DNA from: Roseicyclus sp.
GTDB taxonomy: Bacteria; Pseudomonadota; Alphaproteobacteria; Rhodobacterales; Rhodobacteraceae
Reading direction: 5' to 3'
Assembly: GCA_018401055.1 (NCBI GenBank)
Contig: JAGYLB010000072.1
Location: 1 to 64,000, forward strand
Length of the DNA: 64,000 nt
Made by a program: the position numbers and the translations under genes. The notes beneath the pieces are model-generated. The model saw only the letters and a list, made by a program, of their open reading frames with translations. It was not told the origin of the DNA and did not search any database. Below are positions 28,575 to 39,155 of this stretch, piece by piece; the stretch's first letter is position 1; every line of letters starts with the position of its first letter.

Positions 28575-29605
28575 CACGAGGGGCGCGAAAAAGCTGGTCG
28601 AGGTCAAGAACCTCAAGATGCATTTCCCGATCCGAACGGGGCTGCTGCGACGCGTGACCGGGGCGGTCAAGGCGGTCGATGACGTCAGCTTCGACATCTT
28701 CGAGGGGGAGACGCTGGGCCTTGTGGGCGAATCGGGCTGCGGCAAATCCACCTGCGGGCGCGCCGTGCTGCGGCTTTATGAGCCTACCTCCGGGTCGATC
28801 ATCCTCGACGGCGAGGAAATCGCCCATGCCCCGTTCGACAAGCTGCGCCGCTTGCGCCCCAAGATGCAGATGGTGTTCCAGGACCCGCAGGCCAGCCTGA
28901 ACCCGCGCATGACGGTGGCCAGCATCATCGGCGAGCCTTTGGTGGAACACAGCAAGATGTCGGCCAAGGACCGGTTGGCGCGCATCTACGAGCTGATGGA
29001 TGCCGTGGGGCTGAACCGCGATTTCGCCAACCGCTATCCGCATGAATTCTCGGGCGGGCAGCGCCAGCGCATCGGCATCGCCCGCGCCCTGGCCCTGAAC
29101 CCCAAGTTCATCGTCTGCGACGAACCCATCGCGGCGCTGGACGTGTCGATCCAGGCGCAGGTGGTCAACCTGCTGGAAGAGTTGCAGGACCGGCTGGGCC
29201 TGACCTATCTGTTCATCAGCCACGACCTGTCCATGGTGCGCTACCTCGCCGACCGCGTGGTGGTGATGTACTTGGGCAAGGTGGCCGAAATCGGCGCCGC
29301 GCGACGGCGCTCTATGACGATCCGCTGCACCCCTACACCAGGGCGCTGTTGTCGGCGGTGCCCGAACCCGACCCCGCCAGCCATGACACCGCCAACCGCA
29401 CCATCCTGCAAGGCGACGTGCCCAGCCCCGCGAACCCGCCCAAGGGCTGCAATTTCTCCACCCGCTGCCCCGTGGCGATGCCGATCTGTCACCAGGTCGA
29501 CCCCACGATGCGCGAGGTGAAGCCGGGCGGGTCGTCGCCTGCCACCTGTACACCGAGACCACCAACGAGACCGCGGTTCACGCGGCAGAGCCCGCTGGGG
29601 CCTGA
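28567..29605 (+). CDS. Dipeptide/oligopeptide ABC transporter ATPase (DppF/OppF-like), frame-broken
   Basis: About 345 aa. Walker [32 protein letters not shown], signature [17 protein letters not shown], Walker [15 protein letters not shown] and H-loop [12 protein letters not shown] are all visible. The frame changes near 29300 (after KVAEIGA) and again near 29530. The C-terminal domain with [20 protein letters not shown] and the end [17 protein letters not shown] is then read to the TGA at 29603-29605. It overlaps the first ATPase gene by 8 bp and precedes the binding-protein gene by 28 bp. Confidence 0.9.
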
Positions 29606-29633
29606 GCATCCAACAAGGAGAGAGAGACAGAAA

Positions 29634-31352
29634 ATGACACGCACTTCGCTTTCTGCTGGGCGCGACAGCGCTGGTCCATGGCGCCGGTTGCGGCACTGGC
29701 CGACGCGCATTCCACGCGCGGGTCTTCGGGCCATCTCAACATCATCTATTGGCAAGCGCCCTCGACGCTGAACCCGTATCTGTCGGGCGGCACGAAAGAG
29801 GTCGAATCCTCGTCGCTCATCCTCGAATCGATGGCGCGTTTCGATGACACGGGGACCATGGTGCCCTGGCTTGCCGAAAGCATTCCGACGGTTGAGAACG
29901 GTGGCATTTCCGAGGATCTCACCTCGATCACCTGGACCATCGCCGAAGGCGTGACCTGGTCGGATGGCAGCGCGCTGACGCCTGCCGATTTCATCTTCAC
30001 CTGGGAATACTGCACCCATCCCGAAGGCGGCTGCGCGCAGGCCAGCTTCTTCGATGGCGTGACCTCGGTCGAGGCTGTGGATGACCGCACCGTGCGGGTG
30101 AACTTCGCAAACTCCACGCCCTTCCCCTATACCGCCTTCGTCGGCTCGGAGAGCCCGGTCCTGCAGGCCGCCCAGTTCGCCGACTGCCTCGGCGCGCGCG
30201 CGCCCGAATGCACCGACGCGAATTTCGGCCCGATCGGCACCGGCCCCTTCGTGGTCGATGAATTCCGCCCCAACGACGTGATCGAACTTTCGGCCAACCC
30301 GAACTTCCGCTTCCCCGATCGCCCCTACTTCGCAACCGTGACGTTCAAGGGCGGTGGCGATGCGACCGCGGCGGCGCGGTCCGTGTGCGAAACCGGCGAG
30401 TTTGACTACGCCTGGAACCTGCAGATCGACCCCACCATCCTGGCCGGCATGGCCGGACAGGGCAATTGCGAGGTCGTCGTGGCCTTCGGCACCTCGGTCG
30501 AGCGTCTGCACCTGAACCAGACCAACCCCGATCCGGCGCTGGGCGACGTGCGTTCGACCGTCGCAGGCGGTCCGCACCCGTTCCTGACCGATCCGATCGT
30601 GGGACAGGCCCTGTCCATGGCGATCGACCGCGCGCTGATCGTGGAAATCGGCTATGGTGCCGGTGGTCAGGCCACCTGCAACGTGCTCCCCGCGCCCGAG
30701 CTTTATGCCTCGACCGCCAATGACGCCTGCCTTGTGCAGGACATTCCCGGGCGCCATCGCGCTGCTGGATGGGGCGGGCATCGTCGACAGCGACGGCGAC
30801 GGCATCCGGGAATACAACGGCATCCCGATGCGCGTGCTGTTCCAGACCTCGACCAACGCCGTGCGTCAAGACGCACAGGCGCTGATCAAGCAGTGGTGGG
30901 CGGAAATCGGTGTTGACGCCGAACTGCGCAACATCGACGCTTCGGTCTTCTTCGGCGGCGATCCGGCCTCTCCGGACACGTTCCAGAAGTTCTATGCAGA
31001 CATCGAGATGTACACCAACAACTTCGCCGGTGTGGACCCGCAGGCCTACATGGCCAGCTGGCTCTGCGATGACATGCCCAGCCCCGATAGCCAGTGGCAG
31101 GGTTCCAACATCCAGCGCTTCTGCAGATCCCGGACTATGACGCGCTGGTGGCCGAAATGGCCGCGCACCGCCGATCTGGAGGAACGCGGTCGCCTCGCAC
31201 GCGAGATGAACGACATGCTCGTGCGCTACTCGATCATCCCGCTGGTGCACCGTGGCGGCGTCTCAGCCCATGCCGCAACCCTCGAGGGCATCCGCATGTC
31301 CGACTGGGATTCGGAGCTGTGGAACATCATGGACTGGCGCCGCGCCCAGTGA
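29634..31352 (+). CDS. Peptide ABC transporter substrate-binding protein (SBP family 5), frame-broken
   Basis: About 572 aa. The ATG at 29634 has AAGGAGAGAGAG upstream. The signal peptide region ([19 protein letters not shown] when read across two frame changes) suggests periplasmic export. Family 5 features include [60 protein letters not shown] and [16 protein letters not shown]. Frame changes also occur near 30750, where [20 protein letters not shown] resumes, and a compensated one near 31125-31180. The protein captures peptides or related ligands for the permeases encoded downstream. Confidence 0.9.
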
Positions 31353-31436
31353 CCGACTGACCTGACACCGGCCCGCGCCGCCCTCCGTGGCGCGGGCCAT
31401 TTCACGGCCCCAAACTTCTGACCCGAGGCGTTGGCC

Positions 31437-32446
31437 ATGCTGACCTACACGATCCGCAGACTGATCCTTGCGATCCCGACGCTTCTGTTCATCAGTTTCA
31501 TCATCTTCCTGATCGTCAAGCTGTCGCCGTCGGACCCGACGGCGGGCCTGCCCTGACCATCCCGCCCGAGGTGCGCGAGCAGATCCGCCAAAGCCTCGGC
31601 GTCAACGACCCGATCCTGATCCAGTATTTCAAATGGCTCAAACTGATGATGTGGGACGAGCCGCTTCATCTGATCGAGGGCTGGACCGGCTGGAACATCG
31701 CCCCCGAGGGGGGCGCGCGCATCATCTCCTACCAGACCCGCAGCCCGGTTATGGACCTGATCATGCAGCGCATGCCGCAGACCCTGTGGGTCGTGGGCGT
31801 CAGCTATATCGTGGGCATCGCCATCGCCCTGCCCATCGGCATCATATCGGCCTATCGGCAGTATTCCTGCTTCGACCAGGTCGGCACCTTCATCTCGATG
31901 GTGGGCTTTTCGGTGCCGACCTTCTTCACCGGCGTGCTGTTCATCGTGATCTTCGCGGTGAACCTGGGCTGGTTCCCATCGGTCTACGACACCACCCACG
32001 TCGTCACCGACTGGGACAGTTTCGTGGTGCAGATCAAGCAGATCATCATGCCGGTGATGGTGCTGGGCCTGTTCAACGCCAGCCAGATCAGCCGCTTCAT
32101 GCGCGCCTCGATGCTGGACAACCTCAACCAGGATTACGTCCGCACCGCGCGCGCCAAGGGGCTGAACGAAAAGGTCGTGGTGCTGGTTCACGTGCTGCGC
32201 AACTCGATGATCCCGGTGGTCACGGTCATCGCGCTGAACATCCCCGCCGTCTTCGGCGGCGCCATCATCACCGAACAGGTGTTCAAGGTGAACGGCATCG
32301 GCCAGCTTCTGATCATCGCGATCCAGGGTGGCGACGTGCCCATGGTGCAGACCGTCAGCTTCATCTTCGCGGTGCTGATCGTGCTCTTCAACCTTCTTGC
32401 CGATGTGCTTTACGGCGTGCTCGACCCGAGGATCCGCTATGACTGA
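31437..32446 (+). CDS. Peptide ABC transporter permease (DppB-like), one frameshift
   Basis: About 336 aa. The first membrane helix starts MLTYTIRRLILAIPTLLFIS, followed by VKLSPSDP in place of the usual LxPGDP motif. The frame breaks near 31545, then continues IPPEVREQIRQSLGVNDPIL. Five further helices follow, and the EAA loop that contacts the ATPase is DYVRTARAKGLNEKVVVLVH. It ends VLYGVLDPRIRYD, overlapping the DppC-like start by 8 bp. Confidence 0.9.
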
Positions 32447-33378
32447 CACAACCGGCCAAAAGGCCCCCGCCCCGGCGATGGAATTCGAAACCTACCGCGC
32501 CGCCCGCAACCAGTGGTGGGACGTGTGGGACCAGTTCAAGACGCACAAGGGGGCGCTGTTCGGGCTGGGCTTCTTCGTCTTCATTTTGCTCTTCGTCTTC
32601 ATCGGACCGCTGATCTGGACGCTGGACCCGCAGTTCATCGACATCCGCGCCCGCAATTCCGGCCCGAGCCTCGCCCATCCGCTGGGTACCGACCAGCTGG
32701 GCCGCGACACGCTGGCGCGCATGATGGCGGGCGGCCAGACCTCCATCGCGGTGGGGCTGACGGCGATGTTGCTGGCGCTGTTTCTGGGCACGCTGATCGG
32801 CGTTCTGGCGGGCTATTTCCGCAAGGTCGATGGCCTCTTGATGCGCACCACGGACCTGTTCCTCGCCCTGCCGCTGCTGCCGCTTCTGCTCGTCATCATC
32901 ATGCTCTACCGCGACAACCTGCGCGCGGCCTTTGGCCCCGAGGGCGGCATCTTCGTGCTGATCGTCGTCGTGATCGGCGCGACCTCGTGGATGCAGACCG
33001 CCCGCGTGGTGCGCGGCGATGTGCTCGCCCTCAAGGAACGCGAATTCGTGCTGGCCGCCAAATCCATCGGCACGCCCCCGCACCGGATGATCACGCGCCA
33101 CCTGTTGCCCAATGTGATGTCGCCGATCATGGTCTCGGCCACACTTGGCATCGCCAATGCGATCATCACGGAAAGCGCGCTGTCCTTCCTTGGCCTCGGC
33201 TTCCCCTCGGACTTCCCGACCTGGGGGCGGCTGTTGTTCGACGCCACCGACTGGCTGACCCAGAACCCGGAACGGGTGATCTGGCCGGGTCTGGCCATCT
33301 CGCTCACCGTGTTGTCGGTCAACTACATCGGCGACGGCCTGCGCGACGCGCTTCGACCCGCGCATCCGCGGGCGCTGA
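32439..33378 (+). CDS. Peptide ABC transporter permease (DppC-like), frameshift at the end
   Basis: About 312 aa. The N-terminal OppC_N segment is NQWWDVWDQFKTHKGALFGL plus a first helix. HPLGTDQLGRDTLARMMAGG is the family hallmark. The EAA loop is EFVLAAKSIGTPPHRMITRH. An extra base near 33350 throws the frame; in the correct frame the protein ends with the typical NYIGDGLRDALDPRIRGR and a TGA at 33376-33378. Last gene of the transporter operon, followed by a terminator. Confidence 0.9.
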
Positions 33379-33406
33379 GGCCCGCGCGACGCACCTTGCC
33401 AAATGT

Positions 33407-33437
33407 CCCCCGGCCAGCCAAAGCCGGGGGGCGTTTT
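33407..33437 (+). terminator. Rho-independent terminator of the peptide transporter operon
   Basis: Stem CCCCCGGC (33407-33414), loop CAGCCAAA, arm GCCGGGGG (33423-33430), then GCGTTTTC. It lies 28 bp after the DppC-like stop and just before the SMR gene. Confidence 0.8.
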
Positions 33438-33454
33438 CGCTTCATGAGGTTCCC

Positions 33455-33781
33455 ATGCCCTGGCTCTACCTCACCCTCGCCATCGTGGGCGAGATCATCG
33501 GCACGACCGCGCTCAAGGCCTCCGATGGGTTCACCCGCCTCGGTCCCAGCCTGCTGGTGGTGCTGGGCTACGCAATCGCCTTCTACCTGCTGGCTCAGGT
33601 TCTGCGCACCATCCCGCTGGGCATTACCTATGCGATCTGGTCAGGCGCGGGCGTCGCCGCTGTCACGCTCATAGGCTGGCTGATCTACGGGCAGCGCCTC
33701 GATGGCCCGGCGATCCTCGGGATCGGGCTGATCGTGGCAGGTGTTCTCGTGCTCAACCTGTGGTCCGGCGCGGCGCACTGA
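33455..33781 (+). CDS. Small multidrug resistance (SMR) efflux protein
   Basis: 108 aa with four membrane helices. The opening MPWLYLTLAIVGEIIGTTAL contains the essential Glu of the EmrE/QacE family, followed by KASDGFTRLGPSLLVV. YAIWSGAGVAAVTLIGWLIY and GIGLIVAGVLVLNL are conserved later helices. Functions as a dimeric proton antiporter for quaternary ammonium or other lipophilic cations. It has its own start after the transporter terminator and is convergent with the TetR gene. Confidence 0.9.
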   Translation: MPWLYLTLAIVGEIIGTTALKASDGFTRLGPSLLVVLGYAIAFYLLAQVLRTIPLGITYAIWSGAGVAAVTLIGWLIYGQRLDGPAILGIGLIVAGVLVLNLWSGAAH

Positions 33782-33784
33782 GCG

Positions 33785-34405
33785 TCACGGCGTCAGGGCG
33801 CGCCCGGAACAACCCGCCAGCCGGTCCCGCGCATCGCCATGCGCCTCGGGCGGCAATCCCGCATGTTTCAACCCGTCAAGCGCCGCCAGCATGGCGCGCG
33901 CCGTCGCCTCCGGGTCCGGACCTGCCCCCGCCGCTGAAATCCAACCCTCGGCCACCCCCTTGCGCAACCACCCGCCATAGACCCGCGCAAGGCTTTGCGT
34001 CCCCTCGGCGATGATGTCACGGGCGACGGATTGCTTGAGCGACAGCAGTTCCTCGGCATGGGGCGAAGCCATCATCACGGCCGCCGCCTCGCCGGTCTGC
34101 ACGGCAAAGGCGCGGCGCAAGGCCTCTGTCACGCTGCCGCCCTGCTCCAGCGTCTCGGCCACCAAACCAGTGGAGGCGGTGAAATAATGCGCCATCAAGG
34201 CCCGGAAGATGTCGGTCTTGTTACGGTAATGCAGGTAGAGCGCGGCACGGCTGATGCCCGCCTGCTCGGCAATGTCCTGCATCGAGGCGCGGCGCACGCC
34301 GAATTGCAAAAAGGTCTGGTAGGCGGCAACCAGAACACCCCGCGAGCGTTCGGGGGCAAGCGTCAGGATGCGCTCGGTCAGGGACTGCAAAGGCTCGACG
34401 GTCAT
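33785..34405 (-). CDS. TetR family transcriptional regulator
   Basis: 206 aa from the ATG at 34405; a longer form from 34429 is possible. The N-terminal HTH is clear: [20 protein letters not shown], then [20 protein letters not shown]. The C-terminal ligand domain is unrecognised. It is divergent from the molybdenum hydroxylase genes, and the shared intergenic region holds a perfect palindrome, so it most likely represses those genes and itself. It could also respond to substrates of the adjacent SMR pump. Confidence 0.9.
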   Translation of the reverse strand: MTVEPLQSLTERILTLAPERSRGVLVAAYQTFLQFGVRRASMQDIAEQAGISRAALYLHYRNKTDIFRALMAHYFTASTGLVAETLEQGGSVTEALRRAFAVQTGEAAAVMMASPHAEELLSLKQSVARDIIAEGTQSLARVYGGWLRKGVAEGWISAAGAGPDPEATARAMLAALDGLKHAGLPPEAHGDARDRLAGCSGRALTP

Positions 34406-34435
34406 GCCAGACGAAATGACAAAAGCCATCGAAAA

Positions 34436-34447
34436 TGTCAATTGACA
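34436..34447. promoter_or_regulatory. Candidate TetR operator
   Basis: Perfect 12-bp palindrome TGTCAATTGACA centred between the divergent TetR gene (start 34405) and the hydroxylase alpha gene (start 34502). TTGACA inside it could also serve as a -35 box, which would place the operator over the promoter. Confidence 0.5.
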
Positions 34448-34501
34448 CCTCTGACAGAATCGTCTGAAAACGTCAAAGTGACCAAAGCAGGAGCGCAAGC
34501 C

Positions 34502-34966
34502 ATGCCCACCCCCCTCACCGTGAACGGAACCGTCCACAGCGTCGACCTGCCGGACGACGTGCCGCTGCTTTGGGTGCTGCGCGACGCGCTCGGGCTGACC
34601 GGCACGAAATACGGCTGCGGCGTCGCGGCCTGCGGGGCCTGCACGGTGCATATCGATGGCGAAGCCGTCCGGTCCTGCCAGGTCGCGCTGGCCGATGTCT
34701 GGGGGCCGGTCACGACGATCGAGGGGTTGGGCCAGCCCGAGACCCTGCACGCGGTGCAGGCGGCATGGGTCGCGCATCAGGTCGCGCAATGCGGCTACTG
34801 CCAGTCCGGCCAGATCATGCAGGCCGCCGACCTGTTGAACCGGACACCTGCGCCGACCGACGCCGACATCGACGACGCCATGGCGGGCAACCTGTGCCGC
34901 TGTGGTACCTATCCGCGTATCCGCGCCGCCATCCACGCGACCGCCGCCACGCTGCAGGAGGGCTGA
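34502..34966 (+). CDS. Molybdenum hydroxylase small [2Fe-2S] subunit (IorA-like)
   Basis: 154 aa, intact. Plant-type [2Fe-2S] site [17 protein letters not shown] near residues 38-55, and a C-terminal four-Cys second [2Fe-2S] domain [16 protein letters not shown] with [16 protein letters not shown]. This is the electron-transfer subunit of two-subunit hydroxylases such as isoquinoline 1-oxidoreductase. The gene for the catalytic subunit follows after 3 bp. Upstream lies the TetR operator candidate. Confidence 0.92.
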   Translation: MPTPLTVNGTVHSVDLPDDVPLLWVLRDALGLTGTKYGCGVAACGACTVHIDGEAVRSCQVALADVWGPVTTIEGLGQPETLHAVQAAWVAHQVAQCGYCQSGQIMQAADLLNRTPAPTDADIDDAMAGNLCRCGTYPRIRAAIHATAATLQEG

Positions 34967-34969
34967 GCC

Positions 34970-37182
34970 ATGCCGAACTGGGGCAAGATCGCGCGCCGCA
35001 GCTTCCTGATCGGGTCCGCCGCCGTCGCAGGGGGTGTCGCCTTCGGCGTCTGGCAATACCGACGCGAGCTGCCGAACCCCTTGCAACCCGGCGAGGGCGA
35101 GGTGACGCTGAACCCCTGGATCATCATCGACCAGCAAGGCGTCACGCTCATAGCTGCCCGCGCCGAGATGGGACAGGGCGTCTACACCACCCTGCCCGCC
35201 CTGGTGGCCGAGGAGCTCGACGTGGCCTGGGACCAGATCCGCGTCATCCACGGCCCCGCCGCGCAGGCCTATTACAACGCCGGCCTGATGAGCCACGCGC
35301 TGCCCTCGACCGACTATGACCGGACCGCATGGCAAGACATGATGGTGGAGGCGATGTCGGTCATCCCCAAGATGATCGGACTTCAGGTCACCGGCGGCTC
35401 CACCTCCACACTCGACGCCTACGAGAAACTGCGACAGGCAGGTGCAACGGCGCGCGAAACCCTCAAACAGGCCGCCAGCGCCCGGCTTGGCCTGCCGACG
35501 GCCAGCCTGCTGACTCGGGACGGCCGCGTGATCGCGCCCGGCGGGATCGAGTTGACCTATCAGGATCTGGCCGAGGAGGCCGCCGCCATCGACCCGCCCC
35601 GCAGGGTAACCCTGCGCCCGGCTGCGGACTGGAAATACCTAGGCCGATCGATGCCACGGCTCGACATGGTGGAGAAGGCCACCGGCGGCGCGCGGTTCGG
35701 GATCGACGTGCGGCTTCCGGGGATGCGCTTTGCCACCGTGCGGATGAACCCGCGGCTGGGCGGCCCGATGCTGTCCTTCGACGCGACCGAGGCGCAGGCG
35801 ATGCCGGGGGTCGAGCGGGTGATCGACCTCGGGACCGGGGTCGCCGTCGTCGCCTCGAACACATGGCTTGCCATGCAGGCCGCCGAGGCGGTGCAGGTCG
35901 ACTGGGGCCCCGCCCCCTATCCCGAAACCTCGGCAGAGATGCTCGACGTGATCCGCGCCGCGCTGGACGATCCGCCCAATTCCACCCTGCGCGACGACGG
36001 CGATGTCGACACCGCCGCCGACGACCCGTCCGACCGGGTGATCGAGGCCGAATACACCGTGCCTCTGCTCGCCCATGCCACGATGGAACCGATGAGCGCC
36101 GCCCACCACACCGGCGACAGGCTGGACATCTGGGCGGGCAGCCAGGCGCCGGGCTTCGCCGAGACGTGCGGCGGCCGAGGCCGTGGGCCTGTCGTGCCCG
36201 AGTAGGTCACCATGCCGCGTCACCTATCTGGGCGGCGGTTTCGGGCGGCGGGGCGAGAATGATTTCGTCGTGCTGGCCGCCCGCGTGGCGCAGGCGATGC
36301 AGGGCACCCCGGTGCAGGTCACATGGTCGCGCGAAGAGGACATGCGCCACGATTTCTACCGCCCCGCCGCCGTGGCCCGCATGCGCGGCGTGTTGCGCGC
36401 GGGATTTGCGCAGGCGCTGCAGGGCCGTGTCGCGGCCCCGTCGGTCACGCGGCAATCCATGACCCGGATGACCGGCAACGCCCCCGGCCCCGACAAGGGC
36501 CATGTGGAGGGCATGTTCAACCAGCCCTACGCCATTCCCAATTACCGCGTCACCGGGCATCTGGCCGATCTGGCCGTGCCCATCGGCTTCTGGCGCTCGG
36601 TCGGCAATTCCTTCAACGGTTTCTTCATGGAAAGCTTCATGGATGAGATGGCCATTGCGGCGGGCCGTGACCCGCTCGCCCGTTCCCTGAGTCTGGCCGA
36701 GCGCGAACATGCGCCCTCGGCCGGTGTCTTGCGCGCCGTGGCTGAAATGTCGGCCTGGACCGCGCCGCGCCCCGAAGGCACCGGCAAGGGCGTGGCAATG
36801 ACCCATTCCTTCCACACACCGGTGGCCGTGGTGGTGGAGGTCGCGGACCAAGGGTGGCGCCATCGCGCCGACCCGCGCCTGGATCGCGTGTGACGTGGGC
36901 ACGGCGCTCGACCCCGCGATCATCGAATCCCAGATGGTGGGCGGCCTCGTCTACGGCCTGTCGGCCGCGATGATGGAGGAGATCAGTTTTGCAGGCGGCG
37001 AGGTCCAGCAGGGCAACTACACCGACTACGACGCGCTGCGGATGAGCCAGATGCCAGAGGTGGAGGTGCGGATCTTGCAGACCACCGGCCATATCGGCGG
37101 CGTGGGCGAGCCGTCTACGCCACCGGCAGCGCCTGCGCTTGCCAACGCGATCTTTGATCTCAGGGGCGAGGATCCAGCGTGA
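34970..37182 (+). CDS. Molybdenum hydroxylase large subunit (IorB-like), frame-broken
   Basis: About 737 aa, normal for the isoquinoline 1-oxidoreductase beta/aldehyde dehydrogenase type. The N-terminus [17 protein letters not shown] is a twin-arginine signal or anchor, placing the enzyme in the periplasm. Molybdopterin-binding stretches include [40 protein letters not shown] and [20 protein letters not shown]; the C-terminal [13 protein letters not shown] contains the expected catalytic Glu (GVGE). Frame changes near 36165 and 36860 split it. The natural substrate cannot be deduced; family members oxidise N-heterocycles or aldehydes. Confidence 0.88.
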
Positions 37183-37238
37183 ATTCGCCTGCGCCTCAAC
37201 CCGGCGGGTGAGCTAAGGCGTGCATGTAGCGAGGGTTG

Positions 37239-37251
37239 GGGGCTCTGCCCC
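37239..37251. terminator. Short GC hairpin between convergent genes
   Basis: GGGGC (37239-37243), loop TCT, GCCCC (37247-37251), between the hydroxylase beta gene and xseA, followed by the shared gene-end motif at 37256-37294. Weak as a terminator. Confidence 0.4.
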
Positions 37252-37255
37252 GAAG

Positions 37256-37294
37256 CCCCGGGATATTTCAGAGAGCAGAAGAGACAAGGGGTCA
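37256..37294. repeat. Gene-end motif shared with 16849-16883
   Basis: CCCCGGGATATTTCAGAGAG followed by CAGAAGAGACAAGGGGTCA ends at the xseA stop codon and is a variant of the sequence at the acyl-CoA synthetase 3' end. Confidence 0.4.
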
Positions 37295-38855
37295 GAACAG
37301 GCTGCCCTGTCCCGGTTTCACGGGGGGCGGTCGTTTGGGGACCGGTTTCGTCGTGGCGCCCAGCGGCGTGACCGCCAGCGTGCCATCGGCAAACTCCACC
37401 TCCAGCGCGGCATGCCCCTCGGCCTGCCCCTTGCGGGTCACCAGCGTCTCGCCCGCCCGTACGACCGCGTAGCGCGCCGGAGCGTCTCGGTATAACCCAG
37501 CGTCTGATGCAATCGGTCGAGCGTCAGACAGTCGCGTCGCGCGGCCAGACCGGTCTCGGCCACCCGCGCGAAGCCCAGGCGAGACAGGGTTTCGAGCCGC
37601 AGCCGCGCCATCTGCGGCACGTCGGGCTTGCCGCTCAGGTCGAGCCGTCGGTGGAGCGTCATGGATCGCGCGGCGGCCCTGCCGGATCAGAGCCTGCAGC
37701 GTTGCGGGGCTGAGCCGGGCGGCTCTTTCGCTCAGCGCCCCAGCCGCGCCACGGCACGATCCAGCGCCGGGAGTCAGCCGCGCACCGCCCCGTCCAGCCG
37801 CGCTCGCGCGCCAGCGCCGCCTCCGATGGCGCAACGCGGGCGCAAGCCCGGCTGCGGCCGGATCCAGCCGCCGACGCGCGGCGTCAGGCAGACTGTCCGG
37901 AGCCGGGAGCGAAGGCACGGGACAGATCCGCAAGGCGTTGCTGTCGCCGCGCCAATCCTTGAGTCATGCCACGGGTCAGGATGCCGTCTTGCGTGCGCAG
38001 CCAGCCCAGCAGGTCCATCCGCACCGGCACCGCGCGTTCAGCGGCCGCAGTGGGCGTGGGCGCGCGGTAATCGGATGCGAAATCGATCAGCGTGGTGTCG
38101 GTCTCGTGGCCCACGGCAGAAATCAGCGGAATGGCGCTCTCGGCGGCCGCGCGGACGACGATTTCCTCGTTGAAGCCCCACAAATCCTCAAGACTGCCAC
38201 CGCCGCGCGCCACGATGATCAGGTCGGGCCGGGGGATTTTGCCACCCTCGGTCAGCGCGTTGAACCCGCGGATCGCGCGCGCCACCTCGGGCGCGCAATT
38301 GGCGCCTTGCACCGCCACCGGCCAGATCAGCACATGGCGCGGAAAGCGGTCGCGCAAGCGGTGCAGGATGTCGCGGATCACCGCGCCCGAGGGTGAGGTG
38401 ACGACGCCGATCACCTCGGGCAGAAAGGGCAGCGGCTGTTTGCGCCCCTCGTCGAAGAGCCCCTCGGCGGCCAGCATGGCGCGGCGCTTTTCCAGCATCG
38501 CCATCAAGGCACCGGCCCCCGCAGGCCGCAGATCCTCGATCACCAGCTGGTATTTCGACTGGCCGGGGAAAGTGGTCAGGCGACCGGTGGCGATGACCTC
38601 CATCCCCTCCTCGGGCGGATGGGCAAGGCGCGCGGCCGTGCCCTTCCAGATCACCGAAGCCAGAACGCTGCGGTCATCCTTGAGATCCAGATAGACATGG
38701 CCCGACGCGCGGCAGCGACAGCCGCCCGACCTCGCCCCTGCATCGCGGACATGGGAAAACCCGCCTTCGATGGCGCGTTTGATCGCCCCCGACAGTTCCG
38801 AGACGGTGAATTCCGGGGCATTGCCGGGGGTGCTGTCCTCGATCAGGTCGTCCAA
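37292..38855 (-). CDS. xseA: Exodeoxyribonuclease VII large subunit, frame-broken
   Basis: About 520 aa. The N-terminal OB-fold reads [20 protein letters not shown], with a compensated shift near 38700-38760, then [20 protein letters not shown]. The nuclease core has [40 protein letters not shown] and [20 protein letters not shown], all diagnostic. Several frame changes between 37490 and 37900 scramble the coiled C-terminal part before [20 protein letters not shown] and the end PGQGSLF. The only start in frame is TTG at 38855, 3 bp from the upstream stop. It degrades single-stranded DNA with XseB, which is not in this window. Confidence 0.92.
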
Positions 38856-38858
38856 ACC

Positions 38859-39095
38859 CTAATGCCCCCCGTCCTTGCGCCATTCGCGCCATAGGTCCCA
38901 GCCAGACGCCAGCAAGATCACCCCAAAGACAAGATAGACCAAAGGTGGCGCGTCCAGCAGGCCCAAGGCCCCCAGCACCGCAACCGCCCCCGAGCAGACC
39001 AGCGCAATGGCAAAGAGCGCGGCCGAGATGCGCGCCGATCCCGTCTCGTCCCGGCCAAGACGCAAGACGCGCGACCGGAAAATCCCCTCAGCCAT
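38859..39095 (-). CDS. Small two-helix membrane protein
   Basis: 78 aa (MAEGIFRSRVLRLGRDETGS...). Two hydrophobic helices, ISAALFAIALVCSGAVAVLG and PPLVYLVFGVILLASGWDLW, with a basic N-terminus and C-terminal REWRKDGGH. No known domain. It immediately precedes xseA on the same strand and is divergent from purD. Confidence 0.6.
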   Translation of the reverse strand: MAEGIFRSRVLRLGRDETGSARISAALFAIALVCSGAVAVLGALGLLDAPPLVYLVFGVILLASGWDLWREWRKDGGH

Positions 39096-39155
39096 GTTGT
39101 GCCCGCCCCCGCCGCTTTGTAATGCAGCGCAAGACTAGCAAGAGGGGCGGCAAAG

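Noticed and set aside
36183..36893. Separate third subunit of the molybdenum hydroxylase
   Set aside because: The frame is the continuation of the large subunit after a frameshift; its motifs follow in the normal order of a single chain.
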